From NCBI GenBank assembly GCA_016584305.1, contig JACEEZ010025360.1, forward strand, positions 270,501 to 334,500: DNA of 64,000 bases, given 5' to 3'. This DNA is from Chionoecetes opilio. Taxonomy: Eukaryota; Arthropoda; Malacostraca; Decapoda; Majidae. Shown here piece after piece: positions 1 through 8,596 of the stretch. Numbering within the stretch: the first letter of the stretch is position 1; each line of letters opens with the position of its first letter. The notes under the pieces were generated by a model. The model was not told the origin of the DNA. It did not search any database and saw only the letters and a program-made list of their open reading frames with translations. The position numbers were made by a program, and so were the translations under genes.

Positions 1-597
1 AGAAAGAAATGAATTGATAAGAGGAGTAATGGAGGAGACAAAAGAGGATCAAAAAGATAAATGGATGAAAAATTGCAAGTCATATATGATGGAAATTGGA
101 AGTAGTCTTGAGGAATTGGGAAGAATGAAAAGAGAGAAATTGAATAAGAAGATAGAGGCATGGAATACAAAGCAGTGGAAGGAAGAAATGGAGAAAAAAT
201 CAAGCCTGGTTATATATAGAGAATATAAGAAACAAATGGGAGGAATGGAAAAAAATGTATGATAATAGGCCAGTCAACATTACTCTTTAAACTCAGAACT
301 AACAGCCTTGAACTGCAGGACAGAAGGAGACACACAGATGGCGACACAAAGTGCCCAGTGTGTGGGGCACAGAATGAAGACCTAGAACACTTTTTACTAC
401 AATGCCCGGGCCATAATATGGAACTAAATAAATTACAGAAATTACAGCAGCCGTATAATGAAAATATAAATGAAATAATAGGAAACATATTATTCAACTT
501 TGAAAACCCACAAGAAATAAAATTAACCAGAGATGTCTTGTTCACCTTCTGGAGGAAGAGAGGAAATAGATTAAAAGAACTGAACACCCAGCAGTAA
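1..597 (+). pseudogene. LINE ORF2 C-terminal fragment (copy A)
   Basis: This is the 3' end of a non-LTR retrotransposon ORF2, cut by the window edge. It reads in one frame to about 262 and in another from about 259 to 597, so a frameshift lies near 260. The second part holds a C-terminal zinc-knuckle of the form CPVCGAQ...HFLLQCP, followed by a conserved tail. Both parts align by eye with the C-terminus of the longer element that ends at 5640 (shared features: DRRR, C-x2-C, FLL-x-CP, LQQPY, FW). The stop codon lies inside the first unit of the downstream 38-bp repeat. The exact LINE clade is not assigned. Confidence 0.8.
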
Positions 598-1088
598 CAC
601 CACAAGCAACAAAAGGACTTAACACCCAGCAGTAACACCACAAGCAACAAAAGGACTTAACACCCAGCAGTAACACCACAAGCAACAAAAGGACTTAACA
701 CCCAACAGTAACACCACAAGCAGCAAAAGGACTTAACACCCAGCAGTAACACCACAAGCAACAAAAGGACTTAACACCCAGCAGTAACACCACAAGCAAC
801 AAAAGGACTTAACACCCAGCAGTAATACCACAAGCAACAAAAGGACTTAACACCCAACAGTAACACCACAAGCAGCAAAAGGACTTAACACCCAGCAGTA
901 ACACCACAAGCAACAAAAGGACTTAACACCCAACAGTAACACCACAAGCAACAAAAGGACTTAACACCCAGCAGTAACACCACAAGCAACAAAAGGACTT
1001 AACACCCAACAGTAACACCACAGGCAACAAAAGGACTTAACACCCAGCAGTAACACCACAAGCAACAAAAGGACTTAACACCCAACAG
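583..1088. repeat. 38-bp tandem repeat at LINE 3' end
   Basis: Thirteen full units and a partial one. The unit begins AACACCCAGCAGTAACACC and ends AAAAGGACTT; spacing from 583 to 1077 is exactly 13 x 38. Units differ by a few substitutions (CAGCAG/CAACAG, AGCAAC/AGCAGC). The array sits between the ORF2 stop of copy A and the 5' end of copy B. It is too uniform and spacer-free to be a CRISPR array. It is most simply a tail repeat of the LINE or a satellite into which it inserted. Confidence 0.95.
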
Positions 1089-1180
1089 AAGGGTAGCTTT
1101 TGGCGGGAGGACTGGTTGGTCGGGGTCAGAAAGCTTGAGGTTTTTGACGTGATATATAGCTGTTTGGGTCAGTTAGAACC

Positions 1181-2065
1181 ATGACAGATACGGGACTAAG
1201 AAGTGCAAGAAGCTGGGATTACTGCAAGAAGTGCAACTACAAGGGAAAATTGCAGGAGGGATTATGCAAGTCCTGTGAAGATGAGTCACATGTGAAGAAA
1301 TTCACATGTAAACACTGCAAGGAGAAGGTAGGAGGTAAACAGAAAGGGCTGGAATGTGGCAAATGCCTGGTGTGGCACCACATTCAATGCGAAGATGAGG
1401 AGGTAGAAACATATGAGGTATTGCAGAGGAATAATAAGAAGATATATTGGATATGCTCGGTATGCAACCCTCAAGTGAAGAAAAGCCTTAAGGGAGATGT
1501 GAGTGAACAGGAGGAAATCCAGAAGATCAGGAAGGAGTTATATGAGTCCAGGGAGACTAATAAAGCAGTGATGAAGAAAATGAATGAAATGCAAGTACAG
1601 TTGAATAATGGAGAGAATAGGGGGAACGACCAGGGAGACTTTGAGGGTGAGCTGGTCGCTATTAAGAAGATGATGGAGAAACAGAAAGAAAAGCTGGATG
1701 AGATGGAAAAGAGGATGGATGAGAGGGATGAGGAGTTGGTAAGAAGAGTAACTGAGAGAATGAATGAGAACTTGGAGGAAAGGGAAGATAAAGAAAGAAG
1801 GAGGAAAAATGTCATGATGTTTAACGTAGAGGAAAGTGAGAAAGAGGATGTAAAAGAAAGGGAGAAAGATGATAAAGAGATGTGTGAGTATGTGTTCAAG
1901 GAGAAGCTTGGTGTGGAAGGAGTGGAAGTGGTGAAGGTGTATCGACTGGGAACAAAATTGAGAGGGAGAGAAAGACCTATGGTTGCATGCCTGAGTGATG
2001 GGTATGTTAAGTGGGACATCATAAAAAGAAGCAAGGAGCTGAGAAATGCTCGGAGGATAGTATAA
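1181..2065 (+). CDS. LINE ORF1 protein (PHD finger, coiled coil, RRM-like C-terminus)
   Basis: A 294-residue ORF starting at an ATG. It begins with Cys-rich segments (CKKC, CKSC), then a PHD-type finger at about residues 43-95 (CKHC...CGKC...WHHIQC...WICSVC). A long Lys/Glu-rich coiled coil follows (about residues 110-210), then a segment like the RNA-binding part of LINE ORF1 proteins (MMFNV...VYRLG...RPMVA). The expected end of that domain continues in another frame after 2065: the downstream frame reads KREREEDALLKEKL and GKIVSV up to a stop near 2220, so a one-base frameshift near 2060 has shortened the ORF. The protein would bind element RNA and form the ribonucleoprotein used for retrotransposition. 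Its stop lies about 160 bases before the endonuclease frame. Confidence 0.8.
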   Translation: MTDTGLRSARSWDYCKKCNYKGKLQEGLCKSCEDESHVKKFTCKHCKEKVGGKQKGLECGKCLVWHHIQCEDEEVETYEVLQRNNKKIYWICSVCNPQVKKSLKGDVSEQEEIQKIRKELYESRETNKAVMKKMNEMQVQLNNGENRGNDQGDFEGELVAIKKMMEKQKEKLDEMEKRMDERDEELVRRVTERMNENLEEREDKERRRKNVMMFNVEESEKEDVKEREKDDKEMCEYVFKEKLGVEGVEVVKVYRLGTKLRGRERPMVACLSDGYVKWDIIKRSKELRNARRIV

Positions 2066-2228
2066 GAAGATAGGACTAGCAGTAGACAAGACTAAGCGAG
2101 AAAGAGAGGAAGATGCCTTACTAAAGGAAAAACTACAGGTGAAACGAAGAGAGGGTGGTAGGTGGATAATAAAGAAAGGTAAGATCGTCAGCGTAACGGA
2201 GGGAAGGGATGGAGAATGAGATGCAGGA

Positions 2229-3629
2229 GTGAGGGAAAAGAAAGGGAAGGAGGAGAGAAGGGTAAAAATAAAAATACTAAATGTACAAGGATTAACAAAA
2301 AGTAAAGGTATAGAAGTAGAAGAACTAGCAAACGATAACAGCATAGTATGTATAACGGAAACTCAGAAGAAAGTAAGGGATGTAAATTTTGGAAAGGAGT
2401 TTAGAGTTATAGATAGTATGAGAGGAAAAGGATAGGAAGGGTGGAGGGCTTATGATGATTTACAAGGAAAATATGGGAATAGAATTAGATAAGATAGAAA
2501 CAAAATGTAAAGATTTGTTACAGGTAAAAGGAAAAATAGAAGGCTGGGAGGTTAGGATAGTTATAGGTACTTCAGCGTAAGTGATGTAGGAGAAACAACG
2601 ACATGAAACAAGAGATAGAGAAGATAATACAGGAAAACACACCACCACTCCTGATAACTGGGACTTTAATGGACATGTTGGCTTTAAAGGAAAACAGGGT
2701 GTGAACAGAAATGGTGAAATAGTCCTACAATGGATGGAAAAACACGCCTTAATAATGTTAAATGATGATGAAAAATGTCAGGGAGAGTACACATGGGGTA
2801 GAGAAGAACAAAAGAGTGTAATAGACTTTGCTTTGGTGACGGATACATTTTATAAGAGATTCCACGGAATGATGATAGACGAGGAGAAAGAAAAATTTGA
2901 CTTATCAGACCATAACTTGATAGAAATAGTAATAAAGGTCAAGAAGAAAGGAAAGAGTACAAGGAAAAAGAGTGGATAGTGAAAGAATACTACAGGACAG
3001 ATAGAAAATCATGGAGAGCTTTAGGAAAAATTAGAAGCACAAGTAGTAGGGAAGGAGAATGAAAGTTTAGAAAAAGTTAGAGTGGAGAATTAAAGAAACA
3101 GCGAATAAAGTATTAAATGTACATATAGAAGAAAAGAGAAGAAAAATGGTGAGGGAGAAGAAGCTATATGGATAAATGATGAAATAAGGAAGGGGATAAA
3201 GGAGAGGAGAAGGCTAATAGAAATAGGAGAAATGCACCAAGTAAAGATGAGGAGGAGAAATGGAAGGAAAGATATATACAACAGAAGATAAAAGTACAAA
3301 TACAAATAAGGAAGGAAATATATAAAACACAAAGAGAAATTAACAAGAGAAATCAAGGAAAGTAAGATGGAAGGAAAAAGATGTGGGAATATATCAAAAT
3401 ATTAAAGGGAGAAAAGATAAAGGAAAAGAGTGCACTAAGGTTATATGGGGAGGATGGCGTAGAGTTGGAAAGAGAAAAGGCAGAGGAGGAAGTCAAAGAA
3501 TATTGGAGTAAAATATACAAGAAATATGATAATGAGATAGACACAGTGTGGAACGCAGAGAAGAAAGAGGAATATATAAGGGAATACAGTAAAGTAAAAA
3601 CAGGACATAGACGGGAACCAGACAATTAA
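2229..3629 (+). pseudogene. LINE ORF2, broken apurinic-like endonuclease and linker
   Basis: APE-type endonuclease motifs appear in order but in different frames: ILNVQGL and CITETQ (2260-2380), DFNGHVG (about 2665-2700, with a base lost before DFN so that the expected Gly is gone), SVIDFALVT and LSDHNL (2810-2920). Stops and frame changes near 2435, 2580, 2660 and 2980 break it. A further Lys/Glu-rich stretch (3381-3629) leads toward the reverse transcriptase. In an intact element this domain nicks target DNA to prime reverse transcription. Here it cannot be made as one protein. Confidence 0.75.
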
Positions 3630-3648
3630 GTTACAAAGAGTAGATGAA

Positions 3649-5640
3649 GTGGAAGAGATGGAAATGGAATACACAGAGACGTGTAGCATAGGAGTAAGAG
3701 AACATATGGAAATGGCGAGAAGAGTACAGGGAGGATGTATATACTTGGAAGAGGAACAGATCAATGAAGACAAGGTGATGAAGTGTTTAAAGAAGATGAA
3801 GAACAAAAAAGCAGCGGGAACAGATGAAATAAAGCCAGAATATTATAAGGAACTTTCAAAGAGTAAGACATTGATGACAGTGTTAGAAAAAGGTATGAAA
3901 ACAGTGTTAGAGACAGGGGATGTGCCAGGAGGATGGAGGGAGTCAAGGACAGTAATGATACCAAAGGTTAGCAAGCCAAAAGTTAGGGAATTAAGACCAA
4001 TAGCACTAACTAATGTTGGGTATAAATTGATGATGGCTGTAATCAGAAATAGTCTGGAAGATCATATTAGGAAAAATGAAATAGGGAAAGACACACAGGC
4101 AGGATTCACAGGGGGCAGTAGAATAGAAAATAATTTATTCATATTAAGATATTGCATAGAGAGGTCCTATAAACTAAAGAAACCACTAATAGTCATTTCA
4201 ATAGATTTTGCAAAGGCCTATGATAGTATTAAGAGAGGAAAAATGGTAGAATTATTAATGCAATATAAGATTAACCCTAAGATTATTGAATTCATAGCAA
4301 ACGTATATAGAGGAGACAAGACCAAGATAGAATTAGGATCAGGTAAAGAAGTAGAGATAAATGTAACAAGTGGAATTAGGCAAGGGTGTACGGCTTCAAC
4401 AACTCTGTTTAAATTAGTGACCTTCAGGATTATCCAGGCATTAGAAGAACTAGGCAAGGGGTTTAAGGATGAATTGTTTAGCATACCAGCACTTTTCTTT
4501 GCAGACGACGGGATGTTACTAGCAAGTAGTATAGAGGAGGCAGAACAGGTAGTACACAGGTTAGAGGAAATAGGTAAGGAGTATGGATTGGAAATGAATA
4601 AAAATAAAAGTAACATCATTATTTTCAATATAAAGATAAGCCTGAAAAGTTGGGAAATATTAAATGTTAGAGATAGAATGAAATATTTAGGGATAACCAT
4701 AAATGACAAGAAGAATTGTTTCAAAATACAAAAAGAAGAAATGTTTAATAAGGCAAGAAAAATGGCAAATATGACGTATAGTATCATCGTAAAAAGTTGC
4801 TCTAAAATTCTAATAGGGAAAACGTACTGGAAAAGTGTGGCATTACCATCAATACTATATGGGGTTAATGTGATCAATTTAACAAAGCAAGAAATGGATA
4901 AATTACAGAGAATTGAAAATGGGGTGTACCGTAAAATCTTTGGGGCACAGGCATATACACAGGGGGCATCACTCCTGGGGGAAGTGGGGGCGTCCAGTGT
5001 TAGGAATAGAATAAGGGAGGGACAGTGGAAATACTTGAGGTATGTATTAGTAGACGGGAATGACCTAGTGAAAAGGATAGGAGAGGAGATGATTGAGAAA
5101 AGACAAAATAAATGGATGCAAGCTGTAATGAAAGATTTGAGAAAGACTGGAGTCATGAACCAGGGTATGAGGTGTGAGACAAAGGAGAGTATAAGGAAAA
5201 AAATGAGAGAGTTGGACACAAGAGAATGGGTGAATGAAATGAATGAAAAAACAAGTTTGAAAATATATAGAAAATGGAGAAAAGAGAAGGGAGGCCAAGA
5301 AGAAATATACAGCAATGACCAAGCTTCAGAACTACTGTTCAAGTGCAGAACAAATAACCTACAATTAAACGACAGAAGGAGGTTCTGGGGAAAAGAAATA
5401 ACCTGTGATTTATGTGGGGCGGAAAAGGAGGACTTAAAAAAACATTTTCTGTTATGGTGCCCAGCCTACAGTAATGAAAGAAAGAAAAGTGTGAGGCTAC
5501 AACAACCTTACTTAGAGGAGGAAGAGGATATAGTGGGGGAGTATTTGTTCGGAGAGGGGAATGTGGAAGAAGCAAAAAGAACAATCAACAGTTTTTGGAT
5601 GACCAGAGAAAATAAGAAGAAAGAAAAAGAAAGAAACTAA
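3649..5640 (+). CDS. LINE ORF2 reverse transcriptase and C-terminal zinc knuckle
   Basis: An open stretch of 663 codons. Reverse transcriptase motifs run in order: KKAAGTDEI, VMIPK, LRPIALTN, the first catalytic aspartate in SIDFAKAYDSI, GIRQGC, and the catalytic FADDGMLL (near codon 280). Then come thumb/connection sequence and a C-terminal knuckle CDLCGAE...HFLLWCP near codon 605. The start shown is GTG and is only the beginning of the open frame; the real protein would begin in the upstream endonuclease frame. The protein copies element RNA at a nicked target. No frameshift is visible inside the RT, in contrast to the endonuclease. It lacks a clear RNase H domain. Confidence 0.88.
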   Translation: MEEMEMEYTETCSIGVREHMEMARRVQGGCIYLEEEQINEDKVMKCLKKMKNKKAAGTDEIKPEYYKELSKSKTLMTVLEKGMKTVLETGDVPGGWRESRTVMIPKVSKPKVRELRPIALTNVGYKLMMAVIRNSLEDHIRKNEIGKDTQAGFTGGSRIENNLFILRYCIERSYKLKKPLIVISIDFAKAYDSIKRGKMVELLMQYKINPKIIEFIANVYRGDKTKIELGSGKEVEINVTSGIRQGCTASTTLFKLVTFRIIQALEELGKGFKDELFSIPALFFADDGMLLASSIEEAEQVVHRLEEIGKEYGLEMNKNKSNIIIFNIKISLKSWEILNVRDRMKYLGITINDKKNCFKIQKEEMFNKARKMANMTYSIIVKSCSKILIGKTYWKSVALPSILYGVNVINLTKQEMDKLQRIENGVYRKIFGAQAYTQGASLLGEVGASSVRNRIREGQWKYLRYVLVDGNDLVKRIGEEMIEKRQNKWMQAVMKDLRKTGVMNQGMRCETKESIRKKMRELDTREWVNEMNEKTSLKIYRKWRKEKGGQEEIYSNDQASELLFKCRTNNLQLNDRRRFWGKEITCDLCGAEKEDLKKHFLLWCPAYSNERKKSVRLQQPYLEEEEDIVGEYLFGEGNVEEAKRTINSFWMTRENKKKEKERN

Positions 5641-5794
5641 TAAGATAGAATAAGAGAAGAAAACAAATTAAAGACCCAGACAGCAAGAAGACACACGTCA
5701 GGGAGTGCCGTTGAAAAAGGCCTGACTCTCGACCAACAACTGAACTGAACTGAACTGAGAAGGGCACAACAGGGCAGTATAGACACAGACATAA

Positions 5795-5945
5795 GTCCCT
5801 CCTATACGTCTTCTACATTCCCACGCAATCTTTTTTCCCAAGTCTGCTTTAAAAGCACCTTAGTTATTTCGACTATTTTCCTTCTCTCTTCATTACTCCC
5901 ATACAGTCCTAGCACAGTAAGGATTCCCCCATCCACCTCGTATAT
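5795..5945 (-). pseudogene. Possible LINE ORF2 C-terminal scrap
   Basis: The minus strand reads GGILTVLGLYG...TKVLLKQTWEKR without a stop for about 45 codons. This resembles the extreme C-terminus found after the zinc knuckle in some LINE ORF2 proteins. It lies just past the 3' end of copy B and in the opposite orientation. It is short, so the call is tentative. Confidence 0.35.
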
Positions 5946-6271
5946 CCTCCTTGTGGAAATTATCCACCAACCACCCGCTCATAATTGGTAGTGGTGGTGG
6001 TTTTGTTCCCCCCCCACCTTGTGAGTGAGGTATTTTCCGCTCGTCATAGGAGGGTGCGTAGGGATGTATATATATATAATTATAATGGTAATGGGTAATA
6101 ATTAAGGTAATTTAAGTAAATGATAAATACTGGGCTAATATAAATGAGCATTCCCAGTAATATTAAGCATTTGAACCTTAAAATAATTAGCACCTTTGTT
6201 GCAGCGGCACCATTGATCGCAGCCCATTAGATTGTTCTAGCCACTGGGAATTGTACACGTGGCTGGATTTT
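5946..6271. other. Unassigned spacer
   Basis: No supported gene. The stretch contains a poly-C run (6010-6017) and an AT-rich tract (6065-6090), and lies between the LINE scrap and the presumed BEL/Pao LTR. Confidence 0.5.
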
Positions 6272-6788
6272 TGTAGCGGTCTCTCGCCGCTGCCCACCGG
6301 AGAATCAGTACACTCTGAGCCCCCTCAAGAGAATAACATCTCTTATTAATTATACATGCTTGTATATATAGTACACTCCGAACCTCTATCTAGTTAACAT
6401 CTCTTCTCTGATTATAATGAAGAGTTTTGTACATATGTTCATTTTGCACATAGTTTTAAATCAAAGGACGTGTTAAAATCAACACAGATAACAATCCGCC
6501 GCGTCAAGATAACTGGGTTATGAAAACTCCCTGACACCATAACAAAGCACATCGCCTCCAGCCCTCCGCCTCTGTCCTTCACGGGCGGCCTCGATCACAC
6601 GCTGACCACTTCGGATCACAGGAGAGGCAGTATTGATAAAAGCCTACAGCGATTTCAACCCACTATCCACCGATAAGTATCCTAGTTAGTTGACTAGTTG
6701 GGGTATTGTGTCGGGATGAGATAGACAATGGGTTTTGATTAGGTAAGACTCCAAATTAATATATGTGCTTGTAGCATAAATTTCTACA
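6272..6788 (+). repeat. Presumed 5' LTR of BEL/Pao element
   Basis: Starts TGTAGCGG and ends TTTCTACA, so it has TG...CA ends, with the primer-binding site two bases downstream. A TATATATAG stretch near 6364 could act as a TATA box. The left border is inferred from the TG start only, because there is no second LTR to compare. Confidence 0.55.
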
Positions 6789-6790
6789 GT

Positions 6791-6808
6791 TGGTGCCCCG
6801 AGTGAGGA
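6791..6808 (+). promoter_or_regulatory. tRNA primer-binding site
   Basis: TGGTGCCCCGAGTGAGGA starts with TGG, the complement of a tRNA 3' CCA, and sits two bases after the LTR end. It would bind the tRNA that primes minus-strand synthesis. The particular tRNA was not identified. Confidence 0.7.
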
Positions 6809-7156
6809 ATATTGATGTTCATGTGACTCGAAGTGGTCATTGTGAGGCGTAATTATGAGACTACCAGAATTGCTGGTTATGAGGGCGGAGGTGAGGTGTT
6901 TTGCAGCGTCAGATACAAGTCAACAGCCGTTCAACTACCATACGCCAGGTAGTAGATAACATCAGAGGTTACGTAGACTAGTTAGTTGTAATAGTTTAAG
7001 TGGTGGTTGGTCATAGGCCTGGTTATGTGCCTTGATAGGCCAGCCAAAGGCACTACCACAACATAGATAATAATTACTTATCAACTAACAATTATATAAT
7101 TATAGTGACGTAATCTTACATTCAATATTTTATTTGACTTAGTTATTAACTAAATC

Positions 7157-8596
7157 ATGGCGAAATTAGCTAAGCATTCATTATCAGCTAAATTAGCAAT
7201 GCTCATACGAATATATAATAAATGTGAGGACGCAATTAAGTCAATTCCTATTGATTATATTGATTTAAAGACAGGTCTACCATTGTTAAATGAGCAATGG
7301 GATAAATATGAGGAGGTTTACTTCCAATATGAAGTTCAATTAAGACAAGCTGGGGATAAAGAAATGATTCACCATTGTGTTATCAATCATGAACACGAAT
7401 GTCAAAGATATCTCGATAAAGTAATTGAATATGAGGGATTACTGGAGTGTGCTCATATTCCATCAACAGCTAAAGCTTCTTTAACTCAAAATTTGCAAGG
7501 TATTGAGCAAGAACCCCCCCACAGGGAGATCCCGATTATTACGCCTGAGGGTAATCAGCTATATCAGCCACCCTTAGAGTTTAAAGATCCCTCGTTAGTG
7601 GGTATTTATCCTGCGCCTGTTACGCAAATCAAACAGCCTGTAATTAAGATTCAAACTTCTCAGCCTACCAGTAAACCACTTAGACCTACTCAAATAAAAG
7701 ATACAATCCCTACATCCAGGGCTACTAATAGTGAAGTACGAATAATAAATTGTGTCTTATGTGAGGGGGGACATCCACCCTCCACATGTAATATCTATTC
7801 AGATTGTTGCACGAGAGTTGAAAGGTTAATGAGCCTTGGTAATTGCCTAACCTGTCTCCGTGGTAAACATGCTTCAAATGCATGCCCTATAAGCTTAAGA
7901 ACTTGTAGGAAATGTAAACAATCTATTCATAACATCGCTCTTTGTCCTAACAGTGATAATAACTCAGACCCTACAGTAGTTAAAATGGCAGTCACTAATA
8001 AGAGTAGTTCAGCAGCTGTTCCTACTGCCGAGTTGAAGGTGTGCCATAATGGTAATTCAGTCATAGTAAAGACAATGTTTGACAGTGGTGCACAAAGATC
8101 CTTCATAAGCAGGGAGATAGTTGAATTATTACAACTACCCATAATTAATAAAGTGAATTTAGCCATATCAGGTTTTCTTGCCAATAAAGAGGCTCAAACC
8201 TTTGACATAGTTCAACCCCTAGTCCAATTAGGAAGATATAAATGTAGGGTAGCTGCTGTAGTAATTAATAATATTGGTATCAGTTTAACTGTTAATGGAC
8301 TAAAGGACACAGCTGAAATGCTGAGGGATAATGGTGTCAAGCTAGTTAGTAATACCTTCGAGGACGTTGATGGTCCCTTCCAATTAATAATAGGCGCTGA
8401 TTATTTTGGGCGTTACCTAAGGAAGGTCATCAAAATACATAACGTCTCGATGTTCACCAGCGCTGGTGGTAAGGTAATAATGGGACCCATCCCACATACT
8501 CACCATGCCGAACAAGAGAAGAGTATTCCTAGTCATGGGACATCTAGGGTGCTCCTGCGGGGCCTGAAGCCACATTGCTCTTCTTGTAGGAGATGA
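7157..8596 (+). CDS. BEL/Pao gag-protease polyprotein, truncated
   Basis: A 479-codon ORF from an ATG. The first ~200 residues are gag-like. Residues about 196-260 hold Cys/His knuckles (CVLCEGGHPPSTC, CLTCLRGKHASNAC, CRKCKQSIHNIALC). An aspartic protease follows, with catalytic DSGAQRSFIS near residue 310 and a GADYFGRYL segment near residue 415, matching the protease layout of BEL/Pao. Normally reverse transcriptase would continue in the same frame, but from about 8538 the frame reads antisense LINE sequence and stops at 8596. The final ~20 residues are therefore not element sequence. The gag-protease part itself has no frameshift. Confidence 0.82.
   Translation: MAKLAKHSLSAKLAMLIRIYNKCEDAIKSIPIDYIDLKTGLPLLNEQWDKYEEVYFQYEVQLRQAGDKEMIHHCVINHEHECQRYLDKVIEYEGLLECAHIPSTAKASLTQNLQGIEQEPPHREIPIITPEGNQLYQPPLEFKDPSLVGIYPAPVTQIKQPVIKIQTSQPTSKPLRPTQIKDTIPTSRATNSEVRIINCVLCEGGHPPSTCNIYSDCCTRVERLMSLGNCLTCLRGKHASNACPISLRTCRKCKQSIHNIALCPNSDNNSDPTVVKMAVTNKSSSAAVPTAELKVCHNGNSVIVKTMFDSGAQRSFISREIVELLQLPIINKVNLAISGFLANKEAQTFDIVQPLVQLGRYKCRVAAVVINNIGISLTVNGLKDTAEMLRDNGVKLVSNTFEDVDGPFQLIIGADYFGRYLRKVIKIHNVSMFTSAGGKVIMGPIPHTHHAEQEKSIPSHGTSRVLLRGLKPHCSSCRR

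Larger units (their letters stand above)
1089..5760 (+). mobile_element. Non-LTR retrotransposon, near full length (copy B)
   Basis: The layout is a short leader (1089-1180), ORF1 with a PHD-type finger and coiled coil, a broken APE-type endonuclease, an open reverse transcriptase with C-terminal zinc knuckle, and a 3' UTR ending in a short (TGAAC)n run at 5740-5760. Order and motifs are those of two-ORF LINEs. It starts directly after the 38-bp array, head to tail behind copy A. The 3' UTR and tail repeat differ from those of copy A, so A and B are related families or subfamilies. The clade was not resolved by eye. Frameshifts in ORF1 and ORF2 make it non-autonomous. Confidence 0.85.
6272..8538 (+). 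mobile_element. BEL/Pao-type LTR retrotransposon, 5' half
   Basis: The parts in order are a presumed 5' LTR (6272-6788), a primer-binding site directly after it, a ~350-base leader, and a gag-protease ORF. The pol domain after protease is missing: the frame runs into minus-strand LINE sequence near 8538. No 3' LTR is in the window. The Cys-rich knuckles followed by a DSGA-type protease in one frame are typical of BEL/Pao. The break is probably the insertion or truncation point of the LINE next door. Confidence 0.8.

Noticed and set aside
583..1088. CRISPR-like array
   Set aside because: There are no unique spacers; units are contiguous 38-bp repeats in a eukaryotic retrotransposon context.
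1471..2344. Minus-strand ORFs of 187 and 268 codons
   Set aside because: Antisense shadows of the purine-rich LINE ORF1; composition is Ser/Phe/Leu with no motif.
4218..5342. Minus-strand ORF of 374 codons
   Set aside because: Antisense shadow of the open reverse transcriptase, which carries all the catalytic motifs.
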